From ARK-15 sp049967595 (GTDB taxonomy: Archaea; Thermoplasmatota; Thermoplasmata; Thermoplasmatales; ARK-15), in the NCBI GenBank assembly GCA_049967595.1, contig JBMFSK010000001.1, positions 1-64,000 of the forward strand: a stretch of DNA of 64,000 nt, read 5' to 3'. The notes under the pieces were generated by a model that worked only from the letters and a program-made list of their open reading frames with translations, was not told where the DNA came from and did no database searches. How positions within the stretch are numbered: position 1 is the first letter of the stretch; every line of letters begins with the position of its first letter. The position numbers were made by a program, and so were the translations under genes. Shown piece by piece: positions 51,732 to 60,152 of this stretch.

Positions 51732-52890
51732 CCGTAACCATCTCCATCAGAGAACGCATATCAGAAAAGAAAATCTTCTTTTCTTTTCCAACATAATATG
51801 CAGCTTTACCTGAGTTAAGACCTACAACAGCAAACTTTTCTTGAATTGGTGAAACTACCATGCATGTATCGGTGAATACCTTAGCACCTGATTTCATTAT
51901 TTCATTAACTAAATCAATAAATTCATTCTTAACTTTTCTTGAAGTAAATAAAATCAAATCTTTTCCTGTTTTTATCTTCCTATTCCTTAAAAAAATGGCT
52001 ATATTTTTTATCTCTTCACCTGATAGATGTGGACAGCCAATCATTACTACATCAGGGTCTAAATCAGAATTAATTGATCTCCTGAATTCTTCAAGTTCAG
52101 CTTTCGACAATGTTATAACATCAACATTGTCTGGGTCAGCTGCCCTATATTCAGGTGTAATTCCTTCAGCATGGAACATCGGTATACTCCCAGAAGAATT
52201 CAAAGCTGCTCCGAGCGATTTAAGCGCATCATTTTTATTATCAAGACCTTTAAAATATGGAATACCATTTTTTATTTTTGAACCCAAGTAAAGACCCACC
52301 ATTGCATAATCAAAGAAATTAAGTTTAAAATCAAATTCTATTTTTATGGTGGCCTTTCTTCCATTATCGAGGTGAAGACCATAATTAGCAGCTCTACCAG
52401 TTATTGCAGCTGCAAGAGCAGATACACCACTTTCTCTGTTAGTTCTTGCCCCTAGGACTGAATTAGCATACACTATTGCCGAGGATTCCGCCCATGCTAT
52501 GTGCTCTTTAATTTTTGGTTCAATGAGATAGTAAGGTGTGCACGTGAGTGATAAGTTTGCACCAATTGACCTGAATAAATTTAATATCTCGGTTTGCCCT
52601 TCAATAAAATTCCTATCCGATGTAAAGAAGAGTGGATCGTCAAGATCAAAACCTATAGGGTTTAAAAAAGATGGCACTTTTACCTTTGTATCCTTAAATT
52701 TTTTCAAAAGGTCTATGCCGTATTCTCCTAAATTTTTGTAAGATATCCCGGATATCTGTGCATTTTTTATACTTATGGTATTTTTTGCCTTATAATATTC
52801 GCCTAATTTTAATATTATCTCCATTGCCAGTTCATTACCATAGCCGTATTCGCCGTTAAGCATTCTTTCTTCTTCTTTTGTTAATAACAT
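51721..52890 (-). CDS. Aconitase X catalytic (large) subunit, putative phosphomevalonate dehydratase
   Basis: The 389-residue protein is a DUF521/AcnX large subunit. Probable iron-sulfur cysteines lie in SLTCTPYY near residue 115, MIGCPHLSGEE near 280 and FTDTCMVVSP near 340; AWAESSAIVYANSVLGARTNRE is a further family signature. Separate large and small subunits form phosphomevalonate dehydratase in Aeropyrum pernix; other AcnX proteins dehydrate hydroxyproline. With no proline gene nearby, an isoprenoid role is the better guess. It lies in the order AcnX-large, AcnX-small-Nudix. Confidence 0.87.
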   Translation of the reverse strand: MLLTKEEERMLNGEYGYGNELAMEIILKLGEYYKAKNTISIKNAQISGISYKNLGEYGIDLLKKFKDTKVKVPSFLNPIGFDLDDPLFFTSDRNFIEGQTEILNLFRSIGANLSLTCTPYYLIEPKIKEHIAWAESSAIVYANSVLGARTNRESGVSALAAAITGRAANYGLHLDNGRKATIKIEFDFKLNFFDYAMVGLYLGSKIKNGIPYFKGLDNKNDALKSLGAALNSSGSIPMFHAEGITPEYRAADPDNVDVITLSKAELEEFRRSINSDLDPDVVMIGCPHLSGEEIKNIAIFLRNRKIKTGKDLILFTSRKVKNEFIDLVNEIMKSGAKVFTDTCMVVSPIQEKFAVVGLNSGKAAYYVGKEKKIFFSDMRSLMEMVTDEN

Positions 52891-52895
52891 TATAT

Positions 52896-53801
52896 TTACC
52901 CCAGAACTACAGATTTTTTAATTTCTTTGCCTTTTCTAAGAATGGATATGCTTATCTCTTTCCCTAGCTCAGATGTAGCAACCAAAAATTTTAATTCTTC
53001 AATACTGGAAAGCTCCTTGTCATTGAATTTCAATAATATATCCCCTTTTATCAAGCCAGCTTTATGAGCAGCCCCATTTGGTATAACCCCTGTTATCCAG
53101 ACACCGTGATCCATTGGGAGTTTATAATTTTCTGCTATCATTTGATTTATGCTAAGTCCTGTTATTCCCAGTGACGGTTTCACAATTCTTCCGAACTTTT
53201 GTAACGATGATAAAATGATCTTTAGTATGTTGATGGGAATTGCAAATCCTATTCCTTGAGCATCTGCAATCATTGCAGATGTAATCCCAATTATTTCACT
53301 ATCCATATTAACCAATGGACCGCCACTGTTTCCAGGATTTATGGCTGCGTCCGTTTGAATGAGGTTTTCATACATTATCGAACCTGCTCTCACAGATCTG
53401 CCTGTTGCACTTATAATTCCCATGGTAACTGTTGGAGAGCCAAATACACCAAGAGGATTTCCTATAGCAAGGACCATTTCACCCACTCTCAACCTATCAG
53501 AATCTCCAAGCTTCAGTTGTTCTATATTCAAATTTTCTACATTTATGAATGCAAGATCTAATGTTTTATCTGTATCCATTATTTTACCGCGGAGGTTTCT
53601 ACTATCACTTGTGCTTACAAAAACAACCTCAGAATCCTGAACAACATGGTAATTTGTAACTATTGTGTCTTTAGATATAACAAAACCTGATCCAGAACCT
53701 CTCAATTCCTCAAGATTCATGTATTTGTCTATCAATGTTTTTTCAACAGTAATATTCACAACACCATTCATAACTTTATCAACCACATCTTCAGGGTTCA
53801 T
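52896..53801 (-). CDS. HtrA/DegP-like serine protease with PDZ domain, no signal peptide
   Basis: The 301-residue protein has a trypsin-like domain with the catalytic triad visible: His in TNYHVV near residue 52, Asp in LDLAFI near 82, Ser in GNSGGPL near 158. A PDZ domain follows (about 205-301: GVWITGVIPNGAAHKAGLIKGDILL). The N-terminus (NPEDVVDKVMNGV) is hydrophilic with no signal peptide or membrane anchor, so a cytosolic quality-control role is likely. It ends 5 nt before the AcnX gene on the same strand. Confidence 0.9.
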   Translation of the reverse strand: MNPEDVVDKVMNGVVNITVEKTLIDKYMNLEELRGSGSGFVISKDTIVTNYHVVQDSEVVFVSTSDSRNLRGKIMDTDKTLDLAFINVENLNIEQLKLGDSDRLRVGEMVLAIGNPLGVFGSPTVTMGIISATGRSVRAGSIMYENLIQTDAAINPGNSGGPLVNMDSEIIGITSAMIADAQGIGFAIPINILKIILSSLQKFGRIVKPSLGITGLSINQMIAENYKLPMDHGVWITGVIPNGAAHKAGLIKGDILLKFNDKELSSIEELKFLVATSELGKEISISILRKGKEIKKSVVLG

Positions 53802-53915
53802 ATTATTGAAATTGTAATCTATTATTTTAGATTTTGTGGTATCTGGAAATTAATTCTGATGATACAATTATTTTTATTACATTAAGAATTTATTTGCCCT
53901 TTTCAAGCATCAAGC

Positions 53916-53924
53916 TTTTATAAA
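53916..53924 (+). promoter_or_regulatory. TATA box of second alaX
   Basis: TTTTATAAA is centred 27 nt before ATG 53947, the distance expected for a leaderless transcript. Confidence 0.5.
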
Positions 53925-53946
53925 ATAACATATTTAAAGATTAACT

Positions 53947-54648
53947 ATGTGGGAAACAAATACAAAGAAAATTTACCTAGATGATTCTTACATAAAGGAA
54001 TTTGATGCAAACGTTACCGAATACAACAAGAATGAAATTGTTCTTGATAAAACAGCATTTTATCCTGAAGGTGGAGGACAGCCTTCTGATCAAGGTGAAA
54101 TAATCTCTGATGAAAAATTTAATGTTCTCAAAGTATACAAGGATGGAAATGCTGTTGTTCACGTTTTGGACAGGGATTATACAGGTGGTAAAGAAATAAA
54201 AGGTATTGTTGACTGGAACATCAGATACGCACATATGAAACATCATACGGCGGTTCATATTTTAAGTGGCATACTTTTCAAGGATTATGGGGCAAGGATA
54301 ACTGGATCTCAGATTTATGCTGATAAAGCTAGAATGGATGTAAATTATGACCTGAAAAAGGAGGACATTTCTATCATTGAAGAAAAAGCCAATAAAATAG
54401 TTAACGCTGATCTTGAAATTAAGATCATTTACATTAAAAAGGATGATCTAAAAAGTAATCAAGTAAGAGTAAGGGAAGATCTTTTGCCTGACGTTGAAAC
54501 ATTGAGAATAATTGATATTTCAGGGTTTGACAGCCAGGCAGATGGTGGAACACATGTTAAAAGAACATCTGAATTGAAGGGTATAAAAATATTCAAATAT
54601 GAGAACAAAGGAAAAATGAACAAAAGGATTTATCTAAACCTGTTATGA
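53947..54648 (+). CDS. Alanyl-tRNA editing protein AlaX (second paralogue)
   Basis: The 233-residue protein has AlaX/AlaRS-editing architecture: an N-terminal beta-barrel with FYPEGGGQPSDQGEI near residue 40, the zinc histidines HHTAVHIL near 99, and QADGGTHVKRTSEL near residue 198. The last site has Asp where the CxxxH pattern would have Cys, unlike the paralogue at 26683-27321. It may edit the same or a different mischarged tRNA. Tail overlaps dnaJ by 19 nt. Confidence 0.88.
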   Translation: MWETNTKKIYLDDSYIKEFDANVTEYNKNEIVLDKTAFYPEGGGQPSDQGEIISDEKFNVLKVYKDGNAVVHVLDRDYTGGKEIKGIVDWNIRYAHMKHHTAVHILSGILFKDYGARITGSQIYADKARMDVNYDLKKEDISIIEEKANKIVNADLEIKIIYIKKDDLKSNQVRVREDLLPDVETLRIIDISGFDSQADGGTHVKRTSELKGIKIFKYENKGKMNKRIYLNLL

Positions 54649-55721
54649 AAAAAACCTTTTTTTTCAGGCTCATTATCCAGTTCAGTTAATAGTTCTCTCT
54701 GTTTTTGTGTTAAATTTTTAGGAATAGTAACATTAACCCTGACAAGAAGATCTCCATAACCCCTTGAATTGAGTCTTGGCATTCCTTTTCCTTTTATGCG
54801 TATAACTTCTCCGGGCTGCGTCCCTGAAGGAATTCTTATTCCTATGTTCTCTCCAGAAATATGATCTATATTTATTTCTGTGCCAAGAGCGGCTTTTGTA
54901 AAAAATATGTCAATGTCCAGGTAAAGATCATCCCCATCTCTTTTGAAAAGCTGATCATCCTTTAAGTGTAATGTTATTATGAGATCCCCTGTTCCATTCT
55001 TTGATCCTGGACCCTTCCCCCTTACCCTCAAATTCATGCCATTTTCTGCTCCTTTGGGTATTTTTACTTCTAGGTTTTCACGAACTGTTATTTTTCCCTT
55101 TCCCTTACATCTCGGACACTTTTCTTCTATCAAATAACCTCTTCCATTGCATGCTGGGCATGGCTGAACACTTACGTACTGCATAAAACCCATTGACCTT
55201 ACATTCCTTACCTGACCTGTGCCATTGCATGTAGGGCATTTTCTTGTTTTACCTTCTTTTGCACCTGTGCCATTACACTCCGGGCAGATTATTTCCCTTT
55301 CATATGAAACAGTTTTTGTATTTCCCTCATAGGCATCTTTAAGATCTATGTCTAATACCAACCTTATATTTTGTCTTGGCTCTTCTTCAAATATTGAGCC
55401 AAAACCCATATTCTTAAAAAATTGATTTAATAGGTCCTGTAGATCATCGAAATGAGTGAAATTGTTCCAATCAAATCCCTGAGGGCCAAATTTCACACCC
55501 TCTGACCCATATTGGTCATAAACTCTTCTCTTTTCATCATCCATTAGAACTTCATATGCCTCACTGATCTCCTTGAATTTTTCCTCGTATTCTTGTCTAT
55601 TTTCAGGATGTAGGTCAGGATGGTATTTTTTAGCAAGCTCCCTGTATGCCTTCTTTATTTCATCTTTAGTTGCATTCCTGCTAACGCCAAGTGTTGAATA
55701 ATAATCTTTTTCATTTGCCAT
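54630..55721 (-). CDS. dnaJ: Co-chaperone DnaJ
   Basis: DnaJ stimulates DnaK and binds unfolded proteins. The 363-residue protein has a J domain with the HPD motif in KKYHPDLHPE, a short G/F-poor linker, four zinc repeats (CPECNGTG, CPTCNGTG, CPACNGRG, CPRCKGKG) at about 145-215, and a C-terminal substrate domain. It overlaps dnaK by 1 nt and is last in grpE-dnaK-dnaJ. This bacterial-type system reached archaea by transfer and is common in Thermoplasmata. Confidence 0.97.
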   Translation of the reverse strand: MANEKDYYSTLGVSRNATKDEIKKAYRELAKKYHPDLHPENRQEYEEKFKEISEAYEVLMDDEKRRVYDQYGSEGVKFGPQGFDWNNFTHFDDLQDLLNQFFKNMGFGSIFEEEPRQNIRLVLDIDLKDAYEGNTKTVSYEREIICPECNGTGAKEGKTRKCPTCNGTGQVRNVRSMGFMQYVSVQPCPACNGRGYLIEEKCPRCKGKGKITVRENLEVKIPKGAENGMNLRVRGKGPGSKNGTGDLIITLHLKDDQLFKRDGDDLYLDIDIFFTKAALGTEINIDHISGENIGIRIPSGTQPGEVIRIKGKGMPRLNSRGYGDLLVRVNVTIPKNLTQKQRELLTELDNEPEKKGFFHNRFR

Positions 55722-57532
55722 TATTGCTGTCCTTTATCCTTGTATTCTGCATCTACAGATTCCTTTGAATCTGTCTTATTCTGTGATACATTCTTATACA
55801 TCTGGGCGCCAAGATTTTGAATCGCTTCTTCTACATTCTTTAATTTTTCTTTTACCTTTTCTACATCTTTCGCACTTACGGCACTCTTCAAATCATTAAT
55901 TTCTTCTTGGGCCTTTTTAATTTCTTCCGGGTTCAATTTTTCCCTGTAGTCGTTTAGAAATTTTTCTGAGGTATATATTACTGATTCAGCATTGTTGAGT
56001 GTTTCAATCTCTTCCTTTTTCTTCCTGTCCTGTTCTGCAAATTGCTCTGCCTCTTTTTTCATTTTTTCAATCTGCTCTTTAGAAAGCTTTGTTGAGGATG
56101 TAATTGTTATGCTATTCTGTTTCCCTGTGCCAAGATCCTTTGCTGTGACATTTAGTATGCCATTTGCGTCTATGTCAAATGTTACCTCAATTTGAGGAAC
56201 ACCTCTTGGTGCTGGTGGGATACCTTCCAGATTAAACATTCCAAGTGATACATTGTCTTTGGCCATCGGCCTTTCACCCTGTACTATGTGAATGGTCACT
56301 ACCGTTTGAAAATCTCCTGCAGTGGTAAATATCTGTGATTTTCTTGTAGGTATAGTAGTATTTGCAGGAATTATAGGAGTTGCAACACCCCCAAGTGTTT
56401 CTACACTTAATGTTAAAGGTGTAACATCTAAAAGAACTATATCCTTTATTTCTCCGGCAAGAACAGCTCCCTGAATTGCTGCACCTATAGCGACACATTC
56501 CATGGGATCTACTCCCCTTTCAATTTTTTTACCAAAGAAATTTTCAACATACTTCTGAACGATTGGCATTCTTGTCGGCCCACCAACTAAGATTATTTTA
56601 TCTATGTCATTCTTTGTTAATTTAGCTGCCTCCAGAGCCTTTTCAATTGATTGCCCTGTCCTTTCAACAAGTGGATTTACGAGCTCCTCAAGCTTTGCCC
56701 TGGTAATAGTCATAATAAGATGTTTTGGACCTTCATTCGTTGATGTTATGTATGGCAAGTTAATCTCTGTTTGCAGGGATGTTGATAATTCTATTTTTGC
56801 TTTCTCAGCTGCGTCTTTTAGTCTAATGTATGCATTTTTATCTTTTCTAAGATCAATACCCTCTTTTTTAAGGAATTCTGATGCAATGTAATCAATTAGA
56901 GCATTATCCATATCTGTTCCACCCAACTGGGTATCGCCAGATGTTGAAAGCACTTGAAATACTCCACTGCCAAATTCCATTATCGTAACGTCAAGTGTTC
57001 CCCCTCCAAAATCATACACCAATATCTTTTGTTCTTTCTCGAGTTTATCCAATCCATAGGCAAGGGATGCTGCTGTTGGCTCATTTATTATCCTGACAAC
57101 TTCCAAACCTGCAATTGTTCCAGCGTCCTTTGTGGCCTGCCTCTGGTTATCGTTAAAGTAAGCTGGTACTGTGATCACAGCTTTTGTTATTTTTTCTCCC
57201 AAAAATGCCTCTGCATCTTTTTTTATTTTCTGTAATATGAATGCTGAAATCTGCTGTGGTGTATATTCTTTACCATAAATTTTAAATTTGTAATCCGTTC
57301 CCATTTTCCTTTTTGCTGCATAAACTGTACCTTCCGGATTCAAAAGTGACTGCCTTCTTGCAGGTTCACCCACAAGAAGTTCACCATCCTTGGTAAAAGC
57401 TACATAGCTTGGAAATGCCTTACCACCTATAGTGTTGCCTTCAGCACTGGGAATTACAACAGGCTTTCCAGATATTACAACAGCAGCTGCTGAATTGCTT
57501 GTTCCTAAATCAATACCTATAATTTTTTCCAT
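55721..57532 (-). CDS. dnaK: Chaperone DnaK (Hsp70)
   Basis: The 603-residue Hsp70 has an ATPase domain with IGIDLGTSNSAAAVV, PAYFNDNQRQATKDAG and VYDFGGGTLDVTIME, the phosphate-2/adenosine segment ILVGGPTRMPIVQ, the linker DIVLLDVTPLTLSVET, and the substrate-binding part. The C-terminal lid ends in an acidic, lysine-rich tail without EEVD. GTSNS in place of the bacterial GTTNS is a normal variant. AGGTGA precedes it; grpE is immediately upstream. Confidence 0.97.
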   Translation of the reverse strand: MEKIIGIDLGTSNSAAAVVISGKPVVIPSAEGNTIGGKAFPSYVAFTKDGELLVGEPARRQSLLNPEGTVYAAKRKMGTDYKFKIYGKEYTPQQISAFILQKIKKDAEAFLGEKITKAVITVPAYFNDNQRQATKDAGTIAGLEVVRIINEPTAASLAYGLDKLEKEQKILVYDFGGGTLDVTIMEFGSGVFQVLSTSGDTQLGGTDMDNALIDYIASEFLKKEGIDLRKDKNAYIRLKDAAEKAKIELSTSLQTEINLPYITSTNEGPKHLIMTITRAKLEELVNPLVERTGQSIEKALEAAKLTKNDIDKIILVGGPTRMPIVQKYVENFFGKKIERGVDPMECVAIGAAIQGAVLAGEIKDIVLLDVTPLTLSVETLGGVATPIIPANTTIPTRKSQIFTTAGDFQTVVTIHIVQGERPMAKDNVSLGMFNLEGIPPAPRGVPQIEVTFDIDANGILNVTAKDLGTGKQNSITITSSTKLSKEQIEKMKKEAEQFAEQDRKKKEEIETLNNAESVIYTSEKFLNDYREKLNPEEIKKAQEEINDLKSAVSAKDVEKVKEKLKNVEEAIQNLGAQMYKNVSQNKTDSKESVDAEYKDKGQQ

Positions 57533-57538
57533 ATGAAT

Positions 57539-58063
57539 TCACCTCTTTTTCAGTACTTTTACTTTTGAAGGTTTTATTACCTTTCCATTAAGTTTGTAAC
57601 CTTTTCTGAATTCCTCAACTACAAGCCCGTCATCGTTATTTAATGTTTCCTCAATCATAATTGCCTCATGTAAATAGGGATCAAATTTCTTTCCTACTGA
57701 TTCAATTCTTTCCAGACCATTTTTTTCAAGTGTCTTAAGAAAATGTTCATAAATGATTTTTAATGAATTGTATACGTTCTCATTCTCTTTTTTTGTATTT
57801 TCTAAGGCCATTTCCAAATTCTCCAAATCTTCAATAAGGTCCTTTATAATCTGTTCACTTGCCATTCTTATAATGTTCTGTTTCTCCTTCTCCATATTTT
57901 TCTGATAATTCTCAAAATCAGCCTGCATCCTTAATATTCGATCCCAGTAACTTTTTGATTTTTCCTCCTCTTCATTCAGTTTTTTCTCTAGGTCTTCACA
58001 TTTTTTCTTTTCACTTTCAAGCATTTCTGATAACTCTTTTTTAGTGATATTACTTTTTGACAT
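57539..58063 (-). CDS. grpE: Nucleotide exchange factor GrpE
   Basis: The 174-residue protein has a long N-terminal coiled coil (KKELSEMLESEKKKCEDLEKK) leading into ILRMQADFENYQKNMEKEK, then the C-terminal beta domain with DPYLHEAIMIEE and VVEEFRKGYKLNGKVIKPSKVKV. It releases ADP from DnaK. GAAGGTGA precedes its start. It is the first gene of the chaperone operon; no HrcA/CIRCE-like element is visible upstream (58064-58175). Confidence 0.95.
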   Translation of the reverse strand: MSKSNITKKELSEMLESEKKKCEDLEKKLNEEEEKSKSYWDRILRMQADFENYQKNMEKEKQNIIRMASEQIIKDLIEDLENLEMALENTKKENENVYNSLKIIYEHFLKTLEKNGLERIESVGKKFDPYLHEAIMIEETLNNDDGLVVEEFRKGYKLNGKVIKPSKVKVLKKR

Positions 58064-58175
58064 TGAATTTTCACCTTCTGCGGTATTTTATCTCTTCTAT
58101 ATAAGTATTTCCCATATCCATCTTATTTTTCTGAAAACGAAAAAATATTAATAATATAATTCATTTATAAATGTT

Positions 58176-59312
58176 ATGATATTTTTTCTTTCTGAAGAAA
58201 TGGAAAATTTTAGGCTAAAAATAAGAAAATTCAGCGAATCTGTTCTTGAAAAAAATGCGCAGAGATGGGATGAAAAAGAAGAATTCCCATTGGAATCTTA
58301 TAAGGCATTGGCAGAAGAGGGAATCCTTTCAATAGGTATACCGGAGGAATATGGAGGTACTGATCCTAGCAAAATAAAGGAGCTTATTGCCACAGAAGAA
58401 ATAGCCAGAGTTGATCCAAACACTTCAATCCAAATGGAAATTAAAAGCCTTTACGAAAATACTGTATTACTTTTTGGTTCTGAAGAGCAGAAAAATACTC
58501 TTAAGGATATCGTAGCTGGGAAAAAAATACCTGCATTTGCTTTCACGGAACCAAGTGGTGGCACAGATGTTACAGGCATAAAAAGCATTGCAAAAAAAGA
58601 AAATAAAAAATACTTAATTTCAGGATCGAAGAATTTTATTTCAAATGCACTTGTTGCAGACTACTTCATACTTTTTGCAAAAACTTCACCTGATTTCAAA
58701 GAAAGAGGCTTTTCAGCATTCTTTGTAAGAAAAAATGAAAATTTGAAAATAGGAAAAAAAATTCATCAAACGGGTATAAGGGGTTCTGCAATTTCTTCTT
58801 TGCACTATGAAAATATGCCTGTAGATGAAAAAGATATGATAGGAATGGAAGGACAAGGTTTTAAAATATTTGCAACAGTTTTGGAACGATCAAGACTCGT
58901 ACTTGCAGTAGGATCGCTCGGAACTTTGCAGAGGATTTATGATGAATCTCTGAAATTCTCAAACAACAGAAAAAGTAGTGGCTATCCTATAATAAATTAC
59001 CAATTTATACAATATTACTTATCAGAGATGCTAAAGGATATAGAGGCTTCAAGGCTTTTAATATACAACGCTGCAATGCTTATGGAAAAAGGTATGCCTT
59101 TTGGCTTGGAAAGCACGGTTGCAAAGCTATACGTTACGGAAGCCTTGGTTAAAAATGCAACCAATGCTGTACAGGTAATGGGGGGATATGGATATACACG
59201 AGGGACTGTGGTAGAGAGACTTTATAGAGATGCTCACGCAGCAACATTGGGGTTGGGTTCCTCTGAAGCTATGAGAATTCTTCTTTCAAGATACATGAAA
59301 AAACAAAAATAG
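58176..59312 (+). CDS. Acyl-CoA dehydrogenase-like flavoprotein with atypical catalytic site
   Basis: The 378-residue protein has the standard ACAD fold signatures: N-terminal FFLSEEMENFRLKIRKFSE, the FAD/substrate segment AFTEPSGGTDVTGI near residue 130, LERSRLVLAVGSLG near 240, and MGGYGYTRGTVVERLYRDAHAA near 340. The C-terminal motif that normally reads YEGTSEI here reads GLGSSEA, so the usual catalytic Glu is replaced by Leu. The alternative Glu position used by isovaleryl-CoA dehydrogenase is also not Glu (Ser). It may have a displaced base or another reaction. Confidence 0.85.
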   Translation: MIFFLSEEMENFRLKIRKFSESVLEKNAQRWDEKEEFPLESYKALAEEGILSIGIPEEYGGTDPSKIKELIATEEIARVDPNTSIQMEIKSLYENTVLLFGSEEQKNTLKDIVAGKKIPAFAFTEPSGGTDVTGIKSIAKKENKKYLISGSKNFISNALVADYFILFAKTSPDFKERGFSAFFVRKNENLKIGKKIHQTGIRGSAISSLHYENMPVDEKDMIGMEGQGFKIFATVLERSRLVLAVGSLGTLQRIYDESLKFSNNRKSSGYPIINYQFIQYYLSEMLKDIEASRLLIYNAAMLMEKGMPFGLESTVAKLYVTEALVKNATNAVQVMGGYGYTRGTVVERLYRDAHAATLGLGSSEAMRILLSRYMKKQK

Positions 59313-59333
59313 ATAGATATGTATCCTTAAATT

Positions 59334-60152
59334 ATGCATTTAAAAATAGTTGTCCTGAATGATGATCTTTCACCAAAAGGTACGATGCACCTTGCACAGC
59401 ATGGCGTTTCATATTACATTGATATAGAAAATGGTAGCGAAAGGGAAAGATTTCTTTTTGACACAGGTTCAAGCTATTTACCTATAAAATACAATGCATC
59501 CATTTCAGGGGTAAATTTGAATGAAATAAGCTCAATTATTATTTCCCACTGCCACTACGATCACACAGGTGGACTTTATGACATAATAAAAGAGATTGAT
59601 AAGAATGTATTTGCACATCCATCAATTTTTAGGGAAATTTTTTACCTCCCCTACAGATATATAGGAATGCCAAAAGAATTCAAAAATGATATCAAGAATT
59701 ATAAGAATCTGGTTCTTGTAAAAGAACATATGAGGGTTTCAAAAAGCATCACCATGACAGGAGAAGTTCCAAGGGAAAATGATCTGGAGATACCGGAAAA
59801 TATGTTTACAATTCAAAATGGACTGATTGTTAAAGATATAATGTTAGATGATAATTCAATCTTCATTGACATAGGGGATTCAATATTCTTGGTTTCAGGA
59901 TGCTCTCATGCCGGTATAGTAAATATAAAAAATTATGCTGAGAATTTATCAGGAAAAAATGTAAAATACATACTTGGTGGATTGCATCTTCTTAATGCTA
60001 GCAGGGAAAGAATTGATTTCACAATTAAAAATTTAGGGGATACTGAGCTATTTTTAGGCCACTGTACAGGTGATGCAGCAATCCAGAAAATGAAAGATGC
60101 ATTCGGTGATAAGGTGAAAAGAATATACAGCGGGTTTGAGGTGGAATTATGA
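59334..60152 (+). CDS. Metallo-beta-lactamase-fold hydrolase (MJ0301-like)
   Basis: The 272-residue protein has the MBL motif SHCHYDHTGGL near residue 79, then GCSHAGIVN near 190, a GGLHLLNA segment and GHCTGD near 240. This layout matches the archaeal proteins annotated as 7,8-dihydropterin-6-methyl-4-(beta-D-ribofuranosyl)aminobenzene-5'-phosphate synthase-like. The annotation is tentative because the family has many uncharacterised members. It overlaps ggt by 4 nt. Confidence 0.82.
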   Translation: MHLKIVVLNDDLSPKGTMHLAQHGVSYYIDIENGSERERFLFDTGSSYLPIKYNASISGVNLNEISSIIISHCHYDHTGGLYDIIKEIDKNVFAHPSIFREIFYLPYRYIGMPKEFKNDIKNYKNLVLVKEHMRVSKSITMTGEVPRENDLEIPENMFTIQNGLIVKDIMLDDNSIFIDIGDSIFLVSGCSHAGIVNIKNYAENLSGKNVKYILGGLHLLNASRERIDFTIKNLGDTELFLGHCTGDAAIQKMKDAFGDKVKRIYSGFEVEL

